Counted from the first letter of the stretch, positions 34,462-46,819 are shown. The stretch is DNA of 64,000 nt from Rugalucina vietnamica (GCA_964017185.1 OZ024872.1:38756188-38820187); one strand, 5' to 3'. Notes: generated by a model from the letters alone, not told the origin. Numbers and translations: made by a program.

Positions 34462-34550
34462 ATAGCAAATAAAATTGAAACTGAGATCCTTTAAGAACAG
34501 TGAACACATAAATGAGAAAGGGAATGGGCCATACCGCGGTTTCGACTAAC
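34462..34550 (-). repeat. R2 repeat, short inverted copy
   Basis: GAGATCCTTTAAGAACAGTG and GGGCCATACCGCGGTTTCGA, in the same orientation as the copy 350 bp upstream. Confidence 0.8.
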
Positions 34551-34857
34551 ATTTACCAAAATAAAGACCCTGTACATTATGAGTTAGGTAAGAATAGAAG
34601 GCGAATAAAATATTCCAGAAACTGAATTGAAATCCAAGCCCTAACACCAGGCGTGAGGGATAGGGCATCACAAGATATCAAAAACTGTACCTGATCAAAT
34701 AAATAAATATATCCAACAAAACTGGGTGTGATTTTTGCTTTTGCTGATGGTTGATCAACCCTAAGAACATATTTTTGATGTGCAAGTTATGGTTGTTGGA
34801 GATTTTTTGTTCAATTTTACACATTTTTGAAATTTCACCTCCTATCACATATCAATA

Positions 34858-35031
34858 GATCAGACAAAAATGATAGAACCCTACGAAAAACACCTGGCAT
34901 ACCCACAAGAAGAATTTCAATTGTCTCACGTGCCCCATACAGGGCTCGAACCCATACTGGACACAACAGTGAGTTGACTGGATAATAGATAGCGGTAATG
35001 AAATCAACACCACTTGGCCACAGGAGCCACC
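34858..35031 (-). mobile_element. tRNA-headed SINE (same family as 13950-14196)
   Basis: Minus strand: GGTGGCTCCTGTGGCCAAGT, then GGGTTCGAGCCCTGT (B box near 34940-34954), then GAGACAATTGAAATTCTTC and a GGTGTTTTTCGTAGGGTTCT body. Confidence 0.7.
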
Positions 35032-35039
35032 AACACAAG

Positions 35040-36290
35040 ATTTCAATCACTCATATACATAAACAAACCAAAACTAATAATGCTGAATAAAGCTAAACCC
35101 TTAATACAGTACAAGATGAATAGGATATAGAGTTGCTCTTGGTATACAACCATCCATTCAAAACGTTGTGCTTGCTATTACTGAGAACAACAAGTAATTT
35201 ACCGAGTTGATATTTAAAATGCAATGACCAATCTATTTGCCAGGATACTGATTGTCGTTAAAACAAAAATGAATCACGAACTGAAATCATTCAAAATGAT
35301 AATTGTTGCATTGTAGAACTTAAAATGACTAATGAAGTGGTTAAATTATTTGTGTATTTTAAATTGATGTTCAAGAATATAATATGAGAGTTACATTAGT
35401 TTTAAAAGAATTGGTGTACGGGTCATATTTGTTTTATTGTTGTATCATTACCAAGCTCAAAAGCTCAAAGCCTCATAGTACTAATTAAAGAGAGTCTACA
35501 ACAAAGTTATCACAAACAAAATTGAAACACTGACATAGTGTCCGACTCATTCAGATTTGATAAGGCCGACGGCTTTATCGGAATATGCTAGTAAGCAGCT
35601 TTGCAATATTGGTAGAAACAAAAAAAAAAAAAAAAACAAAAAAAAAACTTCTACTCTCAGACAATTGGGTATATATATTTAGAGCTCATGTCCATACTCG
35701 TTCCTTCATTTGTACATACTCTCTGATCTATACCCACAATATACCTGATCTGTGCCCACATTTACACGTCCTCTAATCAATAGCCACACATTTCTCTAAT
35801 ATTTACCTACAAAACACACATCAAGGATATTCATTCGTATTCATAGATTAGGGAGTTAGCAAGATGGATATAAATGGGGACTGCAGTTAGGTTTGAATCG
35901 GAGGTCATACAAATAATGTGTACATATCAGTGATGAGGGTACAGATCAGAAACTGAATATTATGGGTACAGATTGGGTACAGATTAGATTTAGTGTTGAT
36001 ACAGATCAGGGACTGAGTACAGTTTAGTCATACATATGCAAAGCTAACTGCGGTGATTAAGGAGGTCACAGCCTTTTGTTAGACATGTCCAAGACATAAA
36101 ACTATGTGAAGGTTGGAAAGTAAAGGTCAGTCAATTGTCTTTAAAATTGTCCACAAAAATGTACCCACTCCCATAATAATGCCAACTGGTCTAATTTGCA
36201 AATTTGCACAGGAAAAAGGAACACAATGCACATTTCATTTATTTCGGAGTAATATGACAACATGAATACTTGTATTATATTGTAGAACAC
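35040..36290. other. AT-rich, no recognised gene
   Basis: Contains a run of A interrupted by single C at about 35621-35649. TGATCTGTACCCA-like words recur inverted near 35720-36010 (GATCTGTGCCCACATTTACA; GGGTACAGATTGGGTACAGA). It lies inside the large inverted-repeat element. Confidence 0.45.
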
Positions 36291-37090
36291 ATGGTCGCCA
36301 TCTTGATTTTCTCAAGTGATGACCAGATGACATCAGTGTGATTATTTTGAGACAATGAATCAGTGAGATACAAGAATTTAAGAATCAGTGAGGAACATTG
36401 TATAGTTGTATCTCACTAGTTAAAATCAAATATTTTTGTTGCTGTACTATTTGATGCCATGATGATAATCTGGCGGCCATGTTGGACACCATCTTAAATA
36501 TTATGACGAAACGTCTTTTCCATTGACTGTTTGTGATACATATTATACTTATTTGATCATTTGATGTGAAAACAATACAGAAAATGTCATTTTGAGTTCG
36601 TTTTAGTCTGTAATATAATAGGAAATGATATCTGGTAAACATGTTGGATGCCATCTTGAATTTTTCAAAAAACCCAATGATGACAAAGTGTCATCAGCCA
36701 GATTCTTGAAAAACAATGCCTATACTACAAGAATCCATCAAGAAAAAAACTTTATACCCAATTACCAGGTCCATCGAAAATTCACCAAATTCCTGCTGGA
36801 CTAGATATATTCTATAGATGTCGAAAATTAGTTTTGAAGAGATATTTGCACGAAACCAAACACACTAATTCTACAAATATCGAAAGAATAGGAAAAAGGG
36901 CGAAAAAATAGTAATTTATGAATTAAAGTCGCTTGTATCTATAGTTTACACAAACCTTTTGCTGTGATACGGTACCATTTTCAAGATAAACCAGTTCGCA
37001 TCAGCTCTGCAATAACACATTTTATATAGGAACAATTGATAGGCTATATGTTGATGTTTTCTTACTTTGTGTATTCCTGCGATACAGTTG

Positions 37091-37150
37091 TTTATATCCG
37101 CGTTTAGCAGACCTTTCCGCGTTTGTTGTATCTGGATGAACGGTGTGGGG
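37091..37150 (-). repeat. ~60-bp inverted repeat, right copy
   Basis: ATCCGCGTTTAGCAGACCTT and TTGTTGTATCTGGATGAACG are the inverse of 28686-28752. Confidence 0.8.
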
Positions 37151-37384
37151 AAGTTTATGAGGTCCTAGGTCATTTTCAACCTGCTCCACAAGTAGGTGAA
37201 AAATACACCAGGTAATTAATATGCATACAACTTTGTGAGGTTAAAACCTGGTCATGAATGCCCTACATATATTGTTACAAGTTACTAGTATAAATCATGT
37301 TACATACACAGGCTGGTCAATGCATGCGTTGCTAGCAGCATAGTTGTTCCCACTTTTTTACAGCTAAGAGCTAAGAAGATTTCT

Positions 37385-37734
37385 GAAACTTGGCTATGTC
37401 CTGAGTGGGGTTGGTTTTACATACTCTTTCCTTGGTTAGAAATTTCACACAACACTTTTCTAGTGATAAGGCTCAAGAAAAAATGTAACATATAATTTGA
37501 GCCGTGTTGCGAGAGAACCGGTCTTTGAGATGTCCGACCAGGTCCGACACAATCTTGAAACTTGAAACTTGGCTATGTCCTGAGTGGGGTTGGTTTTACA
37601 TACTCTTTCCTTGGTTAGAAATTTCACACAACACTTTTCTAGTGACAAGGCTCAAGAAAAAATGTAACATATAATTTGAGCCGTGTTGCGAGAGAACCGG
37701 TCTTTGAGATGTCCGACCGGGTCCGACACAATCC
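37385..37734 (+). repeat. Recent 179-bp tandem duplication including an M1 end
   Basis: GAAACTTGGCTATGTCCTGA at 37385 recurs at 37564. I count two differences over the shared length. The unit contains the left end of the M1 copy that begins at 37678, so only the second unit leads into a full MITE. Confidence 0.85.
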
Positions 37735-37915
37735 GGCCTATACACCCACAGAAGAAAATTTTGAATTTAAATTTTGAGTATAAGTAAAGGAGAAATTGTA
37801 CAAGCCGTGTAGCAAAAACAAACAAAGGCGCTGATCAGCTGTGCAGTTACTGCACAGCTGATCTGAGCCTTTGTTTTGGCATAGGTAAAAGTCCGGTTTT
37901 CTCATGACGTGGCTC
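37678..37915 (-). mobile_element. M1 palindromic MITE, minus orientation
   Basis: GAGCCGTGTTGCGAGAGAAC to CATGACGTGGCTC. Flanked by ATTT on both sides. Hairpin tip CTGTGCAGTTACTGCACAG. Confidence 0.9.
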
Positions 37916-38050
37916 ATTTCTCCCCCCATCTCTGCTTATATTCCCATCAATCGTTGTATTTTCTCTCATAGAGACATCACACCCCCCTGCATTGTTTAGT
38001 CAGTCTGGCAGTCAATAGAAACAATGTTTTCATGCCAGTCTGTATTATAG

Positions 38051-38285
38051 GAGCAGCGACACGATGAAACCGGTCTCCGGGTTTTCAGACTAGGTGTGAC
38101 ACAAACTGGCCTGCGCAGTCTCAGAAATAGCCTAGAAGCTTGAAATTTCGGATTTAGGAAGAAGGGGGATTGTACTATCCGAACAGTGAAAACAAAGGCG
38201 CTGATCAGCTGTGCAGTTACTGCACAGCTGATCTGCGCCTTTGTTTTTGCATAGGTAAAAATTTGGATTTCTCATAACGCAGCTC
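38051..38285 (-). mobile_element. M1 palindromic MITE, minus orientation
   Basis: GAGCAGCGACACGATGAAAC to CATAACGCAGCTC. Hairpin tip CTGTGCAGTTACTGCACAG. Confidence 0.88.
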
Positions 38286-38289
38286 TTAG

Positions 38290-38940
38290 CTCTTATAGCG
38301 TTGGTATTGATCAACAACATTGCATTTGACTCATTCATATTATGGCCGAGTTTTCATTCATAGTTTAGTCAGTCGGTGTAGTAAAGCGTAGTATATACTA
38401 TAGTAGCGTCATGGAGATAAAAACTGGGGATATATGGGGTATAGGTTTACATTGAGACAAGCAGATGAATATGTGTTTGCCATACAGTAAAGTCGCTCTG
38501 AATAAATACAATATTTTCATCTTGGATATGGTATCAACGGATTAAGTTTACCTATCAAGGACAGGTAATGACTTGTACGGTGTGGTGTGTGTTTATAATT
38601 TTGTATAAATCTCAAGCATGTTGAGGTCCATAAGCCTTCAACAGGGTTTTTCATGGTGCACAAAAATGTCCCTTTTGATCTTTTGGGGCCACCAATGACC
38701 CCCCAAATCTGTCCTGAGAGGTGACAATCATGTCCCCCAAAATTCTCAAATATTTGTTTCTTAATTAATGTCCTCCAAATGCTCAATAGGACTGTCAAAA
38801 TGTCCCTCAAAACCTGCCTGTAGTGGGACATTGGTCCCCTAAATTAAAACTCCAAGCGAAGCTAAAAGTATCCTGAGGCATTTATCGGATTGGGGCCAGG
38901 GGATGATCTAATTTCTGACTGTAAGGGTCTGCTAAAAATT
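38290..38940. other. No recognised feature
   Basis: A minus-strand open frame of 104 codons at 38517-38831 shows no motif I know. Confidence 0.4.
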
Positions 38941-38944
38941 ATGT

Positions 38945-39173
38945 GAGCCACCTCATGACATGGGAAAACCAACAATCTGCATAGGCGAAAACAGACGCAG
39001 ATCAGCTTCGCGGTAACCGCGAAGCTGATCAGCGCCTTTGTTTTCGCTACTCGGATAGTACAATTCCTCCTCTACTTAATTCCAAAATTTCAAGCTTCTA
39101 GCCTGCTTCTTCAGGCCGGTTCGTGTCAGACCTGTTCGGAAACCACATTGTTGGTTTTCCCACGAGGCGGCTC
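38945..39173 (+). mobile_element. M1 palindromic MITE, plus orientation
   Basis: GAGCCACCTCATGACATGGG to CACGAGGCGGCTC. Tip CTTCGCGGTAACCGCGAAG, perfectly paired. The right arm has the ACCACATTGTTGGTTTTC variant. Confidence 0.9.
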
Positions 39174-39232
39174 ATATGTTACAAAAAATAGCCTCATGGG
39201 TTTGATCCCTGGTTCCTCCCGTCTTCGGGAAT

Positions 39233-39517
39233 CATTACGAAAACTTTCCCTTGCAATAAACAGAGATTGTTGTAGCTTTAAAAATTGAAAATTATTAGCT
39301 GAAAATTTTTGATATTTTTCTTATTTTTGCTCAAAACATAGATTGTGGGTACACGTTAGAACAGCCTCACTGAGGCGGTTCTAACCAGTACCCACAATCT
39401 ATGTTTTGGAGCAAAAATAAGGAAAAAGGTATACCCCTGCATACCCCAGTTTCACTATAGAAAAGTGGGGTATGAGGAGGTATGCATTTCACGGACATGT
39501 TTTCCTGATGAAACTTT
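39233..39517 (+). repeat. R3 repeat with long hairpin
   Basis: The hairpin arms are 39321-39369 and 39371-39420: CTCAAAACATAGATTGTGGG pairs with CCCACAATCTATGTTTTGGA, and GTTAGAACAGCCTCA with TGAGGCGGTTCTAAC. The flanks GAAAACTTTCCC and CGGACATGTTTTCCTGATG match the copy at 60567-60842. Confidence 0.85.
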
Positions 39518-39519
39518 AA

Positions 39520-40975
39520 ACAGAGGTCTAATCACTCCGTATGACCTAAGCTGTTGTGTGGGACAGAATACAATTTACAAATAGAGTACTTTGGCTAGAT
39601 CTTGTGCCTTAGATATACTTGTTGTCATGTACATCATGACCAATGTGCTGATACAGCTGTTCATTATCAAAAAACACAAGCTTCAACTTTCATATGTCTA
39701 TTCTTTCCCTCGTTGAATCGTCTGTAATCTTATTAGTGGAAGATTCTTTCAGATTAGCCGTCCACTATAGTTTAGAAATACATGTACATGTACGGGGTCT
39801 GTCCCAGAAATACGTAGACATTTGTGATAAAACAGTAATGTGTCTGCAGAATTTCATGAAATTTATATGATCTGTTTGCATACATCTAACAAACATTTCG
39901 TACCTATATGGATGAATTCATCCCTTACACAACAGATTTATATGCATTTATTCCAAGAGGGGTAGGTGTCTACGGCGCACGTCAAAAACACTGTTTTGAA
40001 ATCCATCAAGATCATATTCAACAGTTCCTGTAATTGCGAATTAAGGTGATATTACACAATTCTAACTATCAGTTGCACAAGTAATTATGTATGATCAGTT
40101 TCTGAAAGTTTGAAAGAATTTCCACCATCAGCGTTGATTTTATAGAAATTTTCTTAAACCTACTGCAATTACATTATTATAAATATTGACGTTATGTAAG
40201 TTTTGCGGCGCAAAATTAGACCTTCCCCAAGCTTTTCTTTCCAGTTAAGTATATTTAACAAAATTAATTTATAAAATCAACCTTCTATTGTGTCATTAAT
40301 AATCCTGTGATGATTCTGTATACATATTTTCTTTTAATATTCTAATTGCTCGTTTCTTGTTGTCATTTTAAACAAGCGACATCTTTTTGTTTTATTTCAG
40401 TCTAAAATAAAATTTGTGTTCCCTCATATAAAATTAAACTGATCATGCTATTTTTCTACTTATCATTTATAACTCAAATTATTGACTATAATTTTAACTA
40501 AGAAGACTTAATCAATGCTCAGATGACAATATTCATCACCATTACGGCTCTAATAAAGAGGCTGCACACAAAACATTTAACCACCCCTCCACAAAAACGT
40601 AGTAAATTGATTTTCAACGTGCTCCGTAAACGCCGATACACCATCATATAAATCTCCATAACTTTTGCAATTTGTAAGCGATTGAACTAATATTTTCACA
40701 GATTGCTCAGTACAAATGTGGTTTAAAAGCATGAACATATCTTTAAATTTCAAGAACCGTTCATGAAATATCAGACATCTTTATGATTTCCCGGGACAGA
40801 CCTCGTATAACCTGAAATTTCTTATTCATGAGACCTTTCATCTCATTACAAGAGGATTGAAAACAGCTTTTGTTTTGTTTTCAATTGATACAAGTCTGGT
40901 GTGCTCATCAAAATTTTATGCAAAATTAAGGAATCTTTTTCAAAATTGGGATAAATCAATGATTCAGATGATCAG
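39520..40975. other. No recognised feature
   Basis: AT-rich, no coding frame or repeat identified. Confidence 0.45.
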
Positions 40976-40980
40976 AGCTA

Positions 40981-41195
40981 AGGCCGCCTCATGAGAAAAC
41001 CAATCTGCATATATGCGAAACCAAAGGCGCATATCAGCTTCTTTTTTGCTACACGGATAATACAATAATTATAATTCCTCTTCTTCTTTCTAAATCCGAA
41101 ATTTCAAGCCTCTAGCCATTTTCTGTGACTGCACAGACCGGTTTATGTCGGATCTGTTCAAAAACCATATTGTTGGTTTTCTCATGACGTGGCTC
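40981..41195 (+). mobile_element. M1 MITE, hairpin partly lost
   Basis: GGCCGCCTCATGAGAAAACC to CATGACGTGGCTC. The second hairpin arm is deleted (CATATCAGCTTCTTTTTTGC). Confidence 0.8.
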
Positions 41196-41199
41196 ATTT

Positions 41200-41565
41200 A
41201 TTCTGCATTTGATGTTGAAGTTGATTCACAAGCTGTATGACTTGGGAATGAAGAATTGAATTGAACACATAACAGCCTATTAACAGGTATAATTTGGTTG
41301 ATAAAAATATTGTCATAAAAATGACAGATGTCGGGCTGACTTAACCAACTTTTAAATGTAGATTTAATGGTTTGTTGGTTTGAAAACAGCAAACATGCTT
41401 TTCTGGTTCAGTTTGGCCTTTTGTGTCATTTTATGGAGTGAATCGGAAAAAGATATTGCAAATTGTGAGGTATGACCTTCTCCCTTAGCCACCTCACAAA
41501 TGCAGGGGTCACCTTCATAGAATGAAATGGAAGTATGGTTTCTTTTCCTCTGATAGAGCACACAC
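41200..41565. other. No recognised feature
   Basis: Minus-strand open frames of 64 and 67 codons show no known motif. Confidence 0.4.
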
Positions 41566-41569
41566 ACAT

Positions 41570-41791
41570 GAGCCGCTTCTACATGAGAAAACTAACAATG
41601 TGGCTTTTAAACAGGTCCGACACTTATAACGAGCTGAACCAGCTCGTAAGATGCTGGAAATTTTGGATTTAGAAAGTAGAGGAATTGTACTATATTACCT
41701 GTAGCGATATCAAAGGCGCTGATCAGCTTCGCAGTGATCTGCACCTTTGTTTTTGCTTATGCAAAATGTTCCTTTTCTCATGACGCGTCTC
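41570..41791 (-). mobile_element. M1 MITE, minus orientation, shortened hairpin
   Basis: GAGCCGCTTCTACATGAGAA to CATGACGCGTCTC. The hairpin top reads GCTGATCAGCTTCGCAGTGA and has lost one arm tip. Confidence 0.8.
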
Positions 41792-41799
41792 ATATTTAC

Positions 41800-42905
41800 A
41801 CCTACATAACAACATTGGGATAGCTAGAAAAATATTTATGCTCCTGTACAAAGCATAGTAGGTAATAACTTGCATCGATTCATATAACTAAAAACATGAG
41901 TAGGTTTGACAGAAACCCAACAAAATACCACAATGGCCTGGCTGATAAGCCTCAGAAAGCCCCAAGAGGTATTTTCACTATTTTCAATGTTTTATTGTGG
42001 GACTGACTATCCTCTTTGTACAGACCATGGAAACAAGATTTTTTGGATACTAAAGCAGGTTGAAATTTTGTGTACCAAGCAAAATAAGCAGGTTTGTTCA
42101 TGCCTAGGCTGGTATGTAATTTAGCACCTGCTGTAGTTATGAGCATGTTGAGAAATTCTATTCTTAGGATTACAACAATGTGACCAGGCTGTGTAGCTGT
42201 ACAGGAGATATTGCTTACAGGAGATATTGCTGCAGCAGCTAAGCATTCATGAAACACCTTTGATCTGTACATGTCCTTTGCCAGTCTGTACATGTAATTG
42301 TACAATTGGAAAGATACCTATGGCCAGCATGTATTCTGTACCATTAAATTTGAAGTTTGGCAAAGGCAAACAAATCCCACATTTGAGCAAATTCAGGAAC
42401 AAAATTTTTGGTTGAAAAAACAATAGTATATTGTATCATCTTGCCCTTGAGACTTGTCTTTGAAGTGGTTTTGTGTGGGAATTAATTATAAATAATCATT
42501 TCTAATTATGTATAATAACTTATTTAAGAAATAGATCAGCTCTTGCAGTGAATTGTTGAGTAATGCACTACTGCGAAGGGTGGGGGATAGCCGGGCTAAA
42601 GTGTGGGGTAATTACTTTTCCAGTGTCCCCGCAGTGCAGGGGAAATTACAGGGTATTGGCATTAGGATCTTTAATTTAGGGAGATTTTCAATTGCTAAGG
42701 GCGGGGCAAAGAGCAAAGTTTTGACATCCAGTTCGCCCGGGCTTATAGCTGGGTGCTGAAAGCTGGAAGTCATAATCCATACCCTTCCTGGTAGGTGGGG
42801 GAGCAGTGGTTACAAACAAACTAATAATTCACTGTTTGGAGGTCAGTTGTAAAGATCAAATCACAAGCTGTAGGATGCATACACATGTGTGCAGGGAACA
42901 ACTTA
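41800..42905. other. No recognised gene or repeat
   Basis: Short open frames only. GGAGATATTGCTTACAGGAGATATTGCT near 42205 is a local duplication. Confidence 0.4.
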
Positions 42906-42907
42906 TT

Positions 42908-45481
42908 AGCTCACCTGAGCCGAAGGCTCACAAGGTGAGCTAATAGGATAGCCATGATCCGGCGTCCGTCCGTCCGTCGTCCGTCGTCGTCCACAATTTC
43001 AAAGATCTTCTTCTCTGAAACCGCTTGGCCGATCTAGTTGAAATTTTATGTGGAGCCTCCTTGGGTAGTGGCATTTCAAGTTTGATCGCGAAATCCAGGT
43101 CACATGACCAAGATGGCCGCCACGCCCATATATGGTAAAATCCCTTCAAAAATCTTCTTCTCCAGAACCGGTGGGCCGATTTCCACGAAACTTGGCATGT
43201 AGCATCGGAGACTTCAGCCCATCATAGTTTGATAAAATGATGACCCTTGGATGACCTTGACCTATTTTACGGCAAGGTCAAATTTGGAAACATAGGCTTT
43301 TACATGGGAAAAAGTGAAAACTATGGATTTTTGAAAACTATTGCAGCCTGAGGCCTGAAAAGTGGTAGATGCAAACAACTAATGGAGTAGATGAAGGTAT
43401 GTGATTAATATAGGTCAAGGTCATCTCTTGACCTTGGCCAGTCTGTTGTCCATACACACTTTTCAAAGATCTTCTTCTCTGAAACTGCTTGGCCAATCAA
43501 AGTGAAATTTTATGTGGAGCATCCATGGATAGGGGAGAGGAAAGTTTGATCCCGAAATCTAGGTCACATGACCAAGATGGCCGCCACGCCCATATATGGT
43601 AAAAACCACTCAAAAATCTTCTCCAGAACCGGTGGGCCGATTTTCACGAAACTTGGTATGTAGCATCAAGGACCTCAGCCCATCATAGTTTGATAAAATG
43701 ATGACCCTTGGATGACCTTGACCTATTTTACGGCAAGGTCAAATTTGGAAACATAGGCTTTTACATAGGAAAAAGTGAAAACTATGGAATTTTTTGAAAT
43801 CTGTTGCAGCCTTAGGCCTGAAAAGTGGTAGATGCAAACAACTAATGGAGTAGATGAAGGTATATGATTAATATAGGTCAAGGTCATCTCTTGACCTTGG
43901 CCAGTCTGTTGTCCATATACAGTTTTCAAAGATCTTCTCTGAAACTGCGCAACCAATCAAAGTGAAATTTTATGTGGAGCATCCATGGGTAGGGGAGACG
44001 AAAGTTTGATCGCGAAATCCAGGTCACATGACCAAGATGGCCGCCACGCCCATATATGGTAAAAACCACTCAAAAATCTTCTTCTCCAGATCCGGTTGGC
44101 CGATTTCCACGAAACTTGGTATGTAGCATTGAGGACCTCAGCCCATCATAGTTTGTTAAAATGATGACCCTTGGATGACCTTGACCTATTTTACGGCAAG
44201 GTCAAATTTGGAAACATAGGCTTTTACATAGGAAAAAGTGAAAACTATGGATTTTTTGAAAACTATTGCAGCCTGAGGCCTGAAAAGTGGTAGATGCAAA
44301 CAACTAATGGAGTAGATGAAGGTATTTGATTAATATAAGTCAAGGTCATCTCTTGTCCTTGGCCAGTCTGTCCATACACAGTTTTCAAAGATCTTCTCTG
44401 AAACTGCGCGGCCAATTAAAGTGAAATTTTATGTGGAGCATCCATGGGTAGGGGAGACGAAAGTTTGATCGAGAAATCCAGGTCACATGACCAAGATGGC
44501 CGCCACGCCCATATATGGTAAAAACCACTCAAAAATCTTCTTCTCCAGAACCGGTGGGTTGATTTCCACGAAACTTTGTATGTAGCATCGGGGACCTCAG
44601 CCCATCATAGTTTGATAAAATGATGACCCTTGGATGACCTTGACCTATTTTACGGCAAGGTCAAATTTGGAAACATAGGCTTTTACATAGGAAGAAGTGA
44701 AAACTATGGATTTTTTGTAAACTATTGCAGCCTGAGGCCTGAAAAGTGGTAGATGCAAACAACTAATGGAGTAGATGAAGGTATGTGATTAATATAGGTC
44801 ATGGTCATCTCTTGACCTTGGCCAGTCTGTTGTCCATACACACTTTTCAAAGATCTTCTCTGAAACTGCTTGGCAAATCAAAGTGAAATTTTATGTGGAG
44901 CATCCATGGGTAGGGGAGATGAAAGTTTGTTCGCGAAATCCAGGTCACATGACCAAGATGGCCGCCACGCCCATATATGGTAAAAACCTTTCAAAAATCT
45001 TCTTCTCCAGAACCGGCAGGCCGATTTTCATGAAACTTGGTATGTAGCATTTGGGACTCCAGCCCATCATAGTTTGTTGAAATGATGACCCTATGATGAC
45101 CTTGACCTATTTTACGGCAAGGTCAATTTTGGAAACATAGGCTTTCACATGGGAAAAGGCGAAAACAAACTATTGCAGCCTGAGACCTGAAAGTTGCTAG
45201 ATGCAGACAACTTATGGAGTCAATGAAGGTAAGTAATTATTTAAGGCCAAGGTCATGTCTTGACCTTGGCCCAAGGTCATTTAAATATCAAAATTAAAAT
45301 TATGGTTTTCTCAGAAATCACTGGGTTTGGAAACTATTGCAGCCTGAGACCTGAAACTTTGCAGATGCAGACAACTTATGAAGTCAATAAAGGTGTGTGA
45401 GTATTCAAGGTCATTTCATTATGACTTAATACTCCAAGATCAGGCTTCAGGTGAGCGTTCTCAGGACCAATGGTCCTCTGG
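42908..45481 (+). mobile_element. H-A Helitron2/Helentron-like element, copy 1
   Basis: The 5' end is a hairpin: AGCTCACCT pairs with AGGTGAGCT 25 bp on. A CGTC-rich microsatellite follows (42962-42990), then five units of about 462 bp (first bases of AAAGATCTTC at 43001, 43465, 43928, 44387 and 44849). The 3' region contains TTCAGGTGAGC, which is the 5' end inverted. The element ends with hairpin GGACCAATGGTCC and TCTGG. The asymmetry, with the inverted copy inside a 3' hairpin, matches Helitron2/Helentron ends. No Rep/helicase coding, so it is non-autonomous. Units are rich in AAGGTCA/TGACCTT. Confidence 0.75.
43001..45290 (+). repeat. Tandem array of ~462-bp units (5 copies)
   Basis: Each unit reads GGTCACATGACCAAGATGGC, CGCCACGCCCATATATGG, GATGACCTTGACCTATTTTA, CGGCAAGGTCAAATTTGG and ATAGGTCAAGGTCATCTCTT in this order. 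Spacings are 464, 463, 459 and 462. The last unit is diverged. Confidence 0.9.
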
Positions 45482-45651
45482 TTACATATCAGAAGAATCC
45501 ATAGCTGTTGTTCCCAGACTGGTATTTACTCCATATTGTTGCTTCTTTGGACCGTTGCCTCGGGATAACTGATGTGTAGACTGCAGGTTTGACACCTTTA
45601 ACATGTAGAAAGCAGGACGAATTACACTGCTGTTTAAGTTTACATACATAT

Positions 45652-45896
45652 GAGCCGCATCATGAGAAAACAGGATTTTTGCCTATGCGAAAACAGCTGC
45701 AGATCAGTTATGCAATAACTGCACAGTTGATTAATATATAGCGCCTTTGTTTTCGCTACACGGATAGTACAATACCTCTACTTTCTAAATCAAAAATTTC
45801 CAGCCCAGGCTCTAGCCATCTTCATTGCTTGTACAGCTGGGTTTGTGTCGGACCTGTTCTTAAACCACATTTTTTTGGTTTCCCATGAGGCGGCTC
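45652..45896 (+). mobile_element. M1 palindromic MITE, plus orientation
   Basis: GAGCCGCATCATGAGAAAAC to CATGAGGCGGCTC. The hairpin is weakened by an inserted ATTAATATATA. Confidence 0.85.
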
Positions 45897-45950
45897 AAAT
45901 ATACATGTGTGAAGCCAGTTTTTATCAAAACAACGCTTGTAATGAATGTA

Positions 45951-46816
45951 CAGTCCAACCTGTCTTAAGCAAGCGGCCAAGGGAAACACTAAAATCGCTT
46001 GCTTAAGGCAGGTGCTTGTTTAATAGAGGTTATGTTCTGACACAAGGGTGGGCGTCCTAACCAACCATGTTGGCTAGAAATAGATAATAGCACTGCCCTG
46101 TCCACAGAATAGAAATGCACAAGGAACTGCAAACAGATGCAAACAAAAGGCACTATCATCTTCTTGATTAGCTCTTGGTATGATTTTCCTCTATAAAAAT
46201 GCTAGCTTATTGTAAAAAATGTTCCAAGAATAATAAATCATGATTAATTTGGCCTTTTTGAGAAAGCATTTTTTTTCTCAGTAAATATTATTGAATAAGA
46301 AAATTTACATCATATTAAAATCAACAGACTTGTTTGCCTTGATTGAAAAGTAAAACCTTGATTGAAAAGTAAATCATGAATGGGATGGAACTGACACAGT
46401 AAAGACAAAATCTTTATGAAAAGGTGTTGCAAATGAATGCATATTTTGTTGCTGCATGTACTGTTATTGTTCTGTCAGTGGTAATTGTCACTAAACTACC
46501 CCAGACAAGTTGTCTAGGATTATCTTTTGAGACAATAAACTATGAAATATGGCATCTAGAAGGTGTGAAGACAATTTTGACACCTGACAGAATTTAAATA
46601 CCCATGTGAAAATATTTCTTTTTTATGCAATTGGTGAAATGGGTGGCTGCTTAAAGCCGAAAATGGGACAGAAACTAGTGGCCTCTGGCCACATAAGACA
46701 GGTGCTTGCTTAATAGAGGTTCATTTACATGTAAAACTAATTGGGGGGGGGATGAAAGTGCTTGCTTAAGACAGATGCTTGCTTAATACAGGGCTTGCTT
46801 AAGACAGGTTGGACTG
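45951..46816. mobile_element. TIR element flanked by TA (Tc1/mariner-type MITE)
   Basis: CAGTCCAACCTGTCTTAAGC at the left and GCTTAAGACAGGTTGGACTG at the right are perfect inverses, with TA at 45949-45950 and 46817-46818. The motif GCTTGCTTAAGACAGGTGCTT recurs just inside both ends. 866 bp, no transposase. Confidence 0.85.
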
Positions 46817-46819
46817 TAT

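Larger units (their letters stand above)
31925..36810. mobile_element. Large inverted-repeat element with AAGATGGC modules
   Basis: TAGTCCAGCAGGAAA at 31926 and the inverse of CCTGCTGGACTAG at 36797 begin ~150-bp inverted ends. These also share GGTATAAAGTTTTTTTCTT, CTGATGACA..TGTCATCA and TCAAGATGGC in the same order. AAGATGGC(G/T)NCC words recur inside, near 32063, 32217, 33558 and 33592, and inverted near 36297 and 36474. No transposase frame. A hAT element, two R2 repeats, a SINE and a poly-A tract are nested within. Confidence 0.6.

Noticed and set aside
38517-38831. 104-codon minus-strand open frame as a gene
   Set aside because: No domain, no upstream context and no splice structure; length is compatible with chance in this composition.
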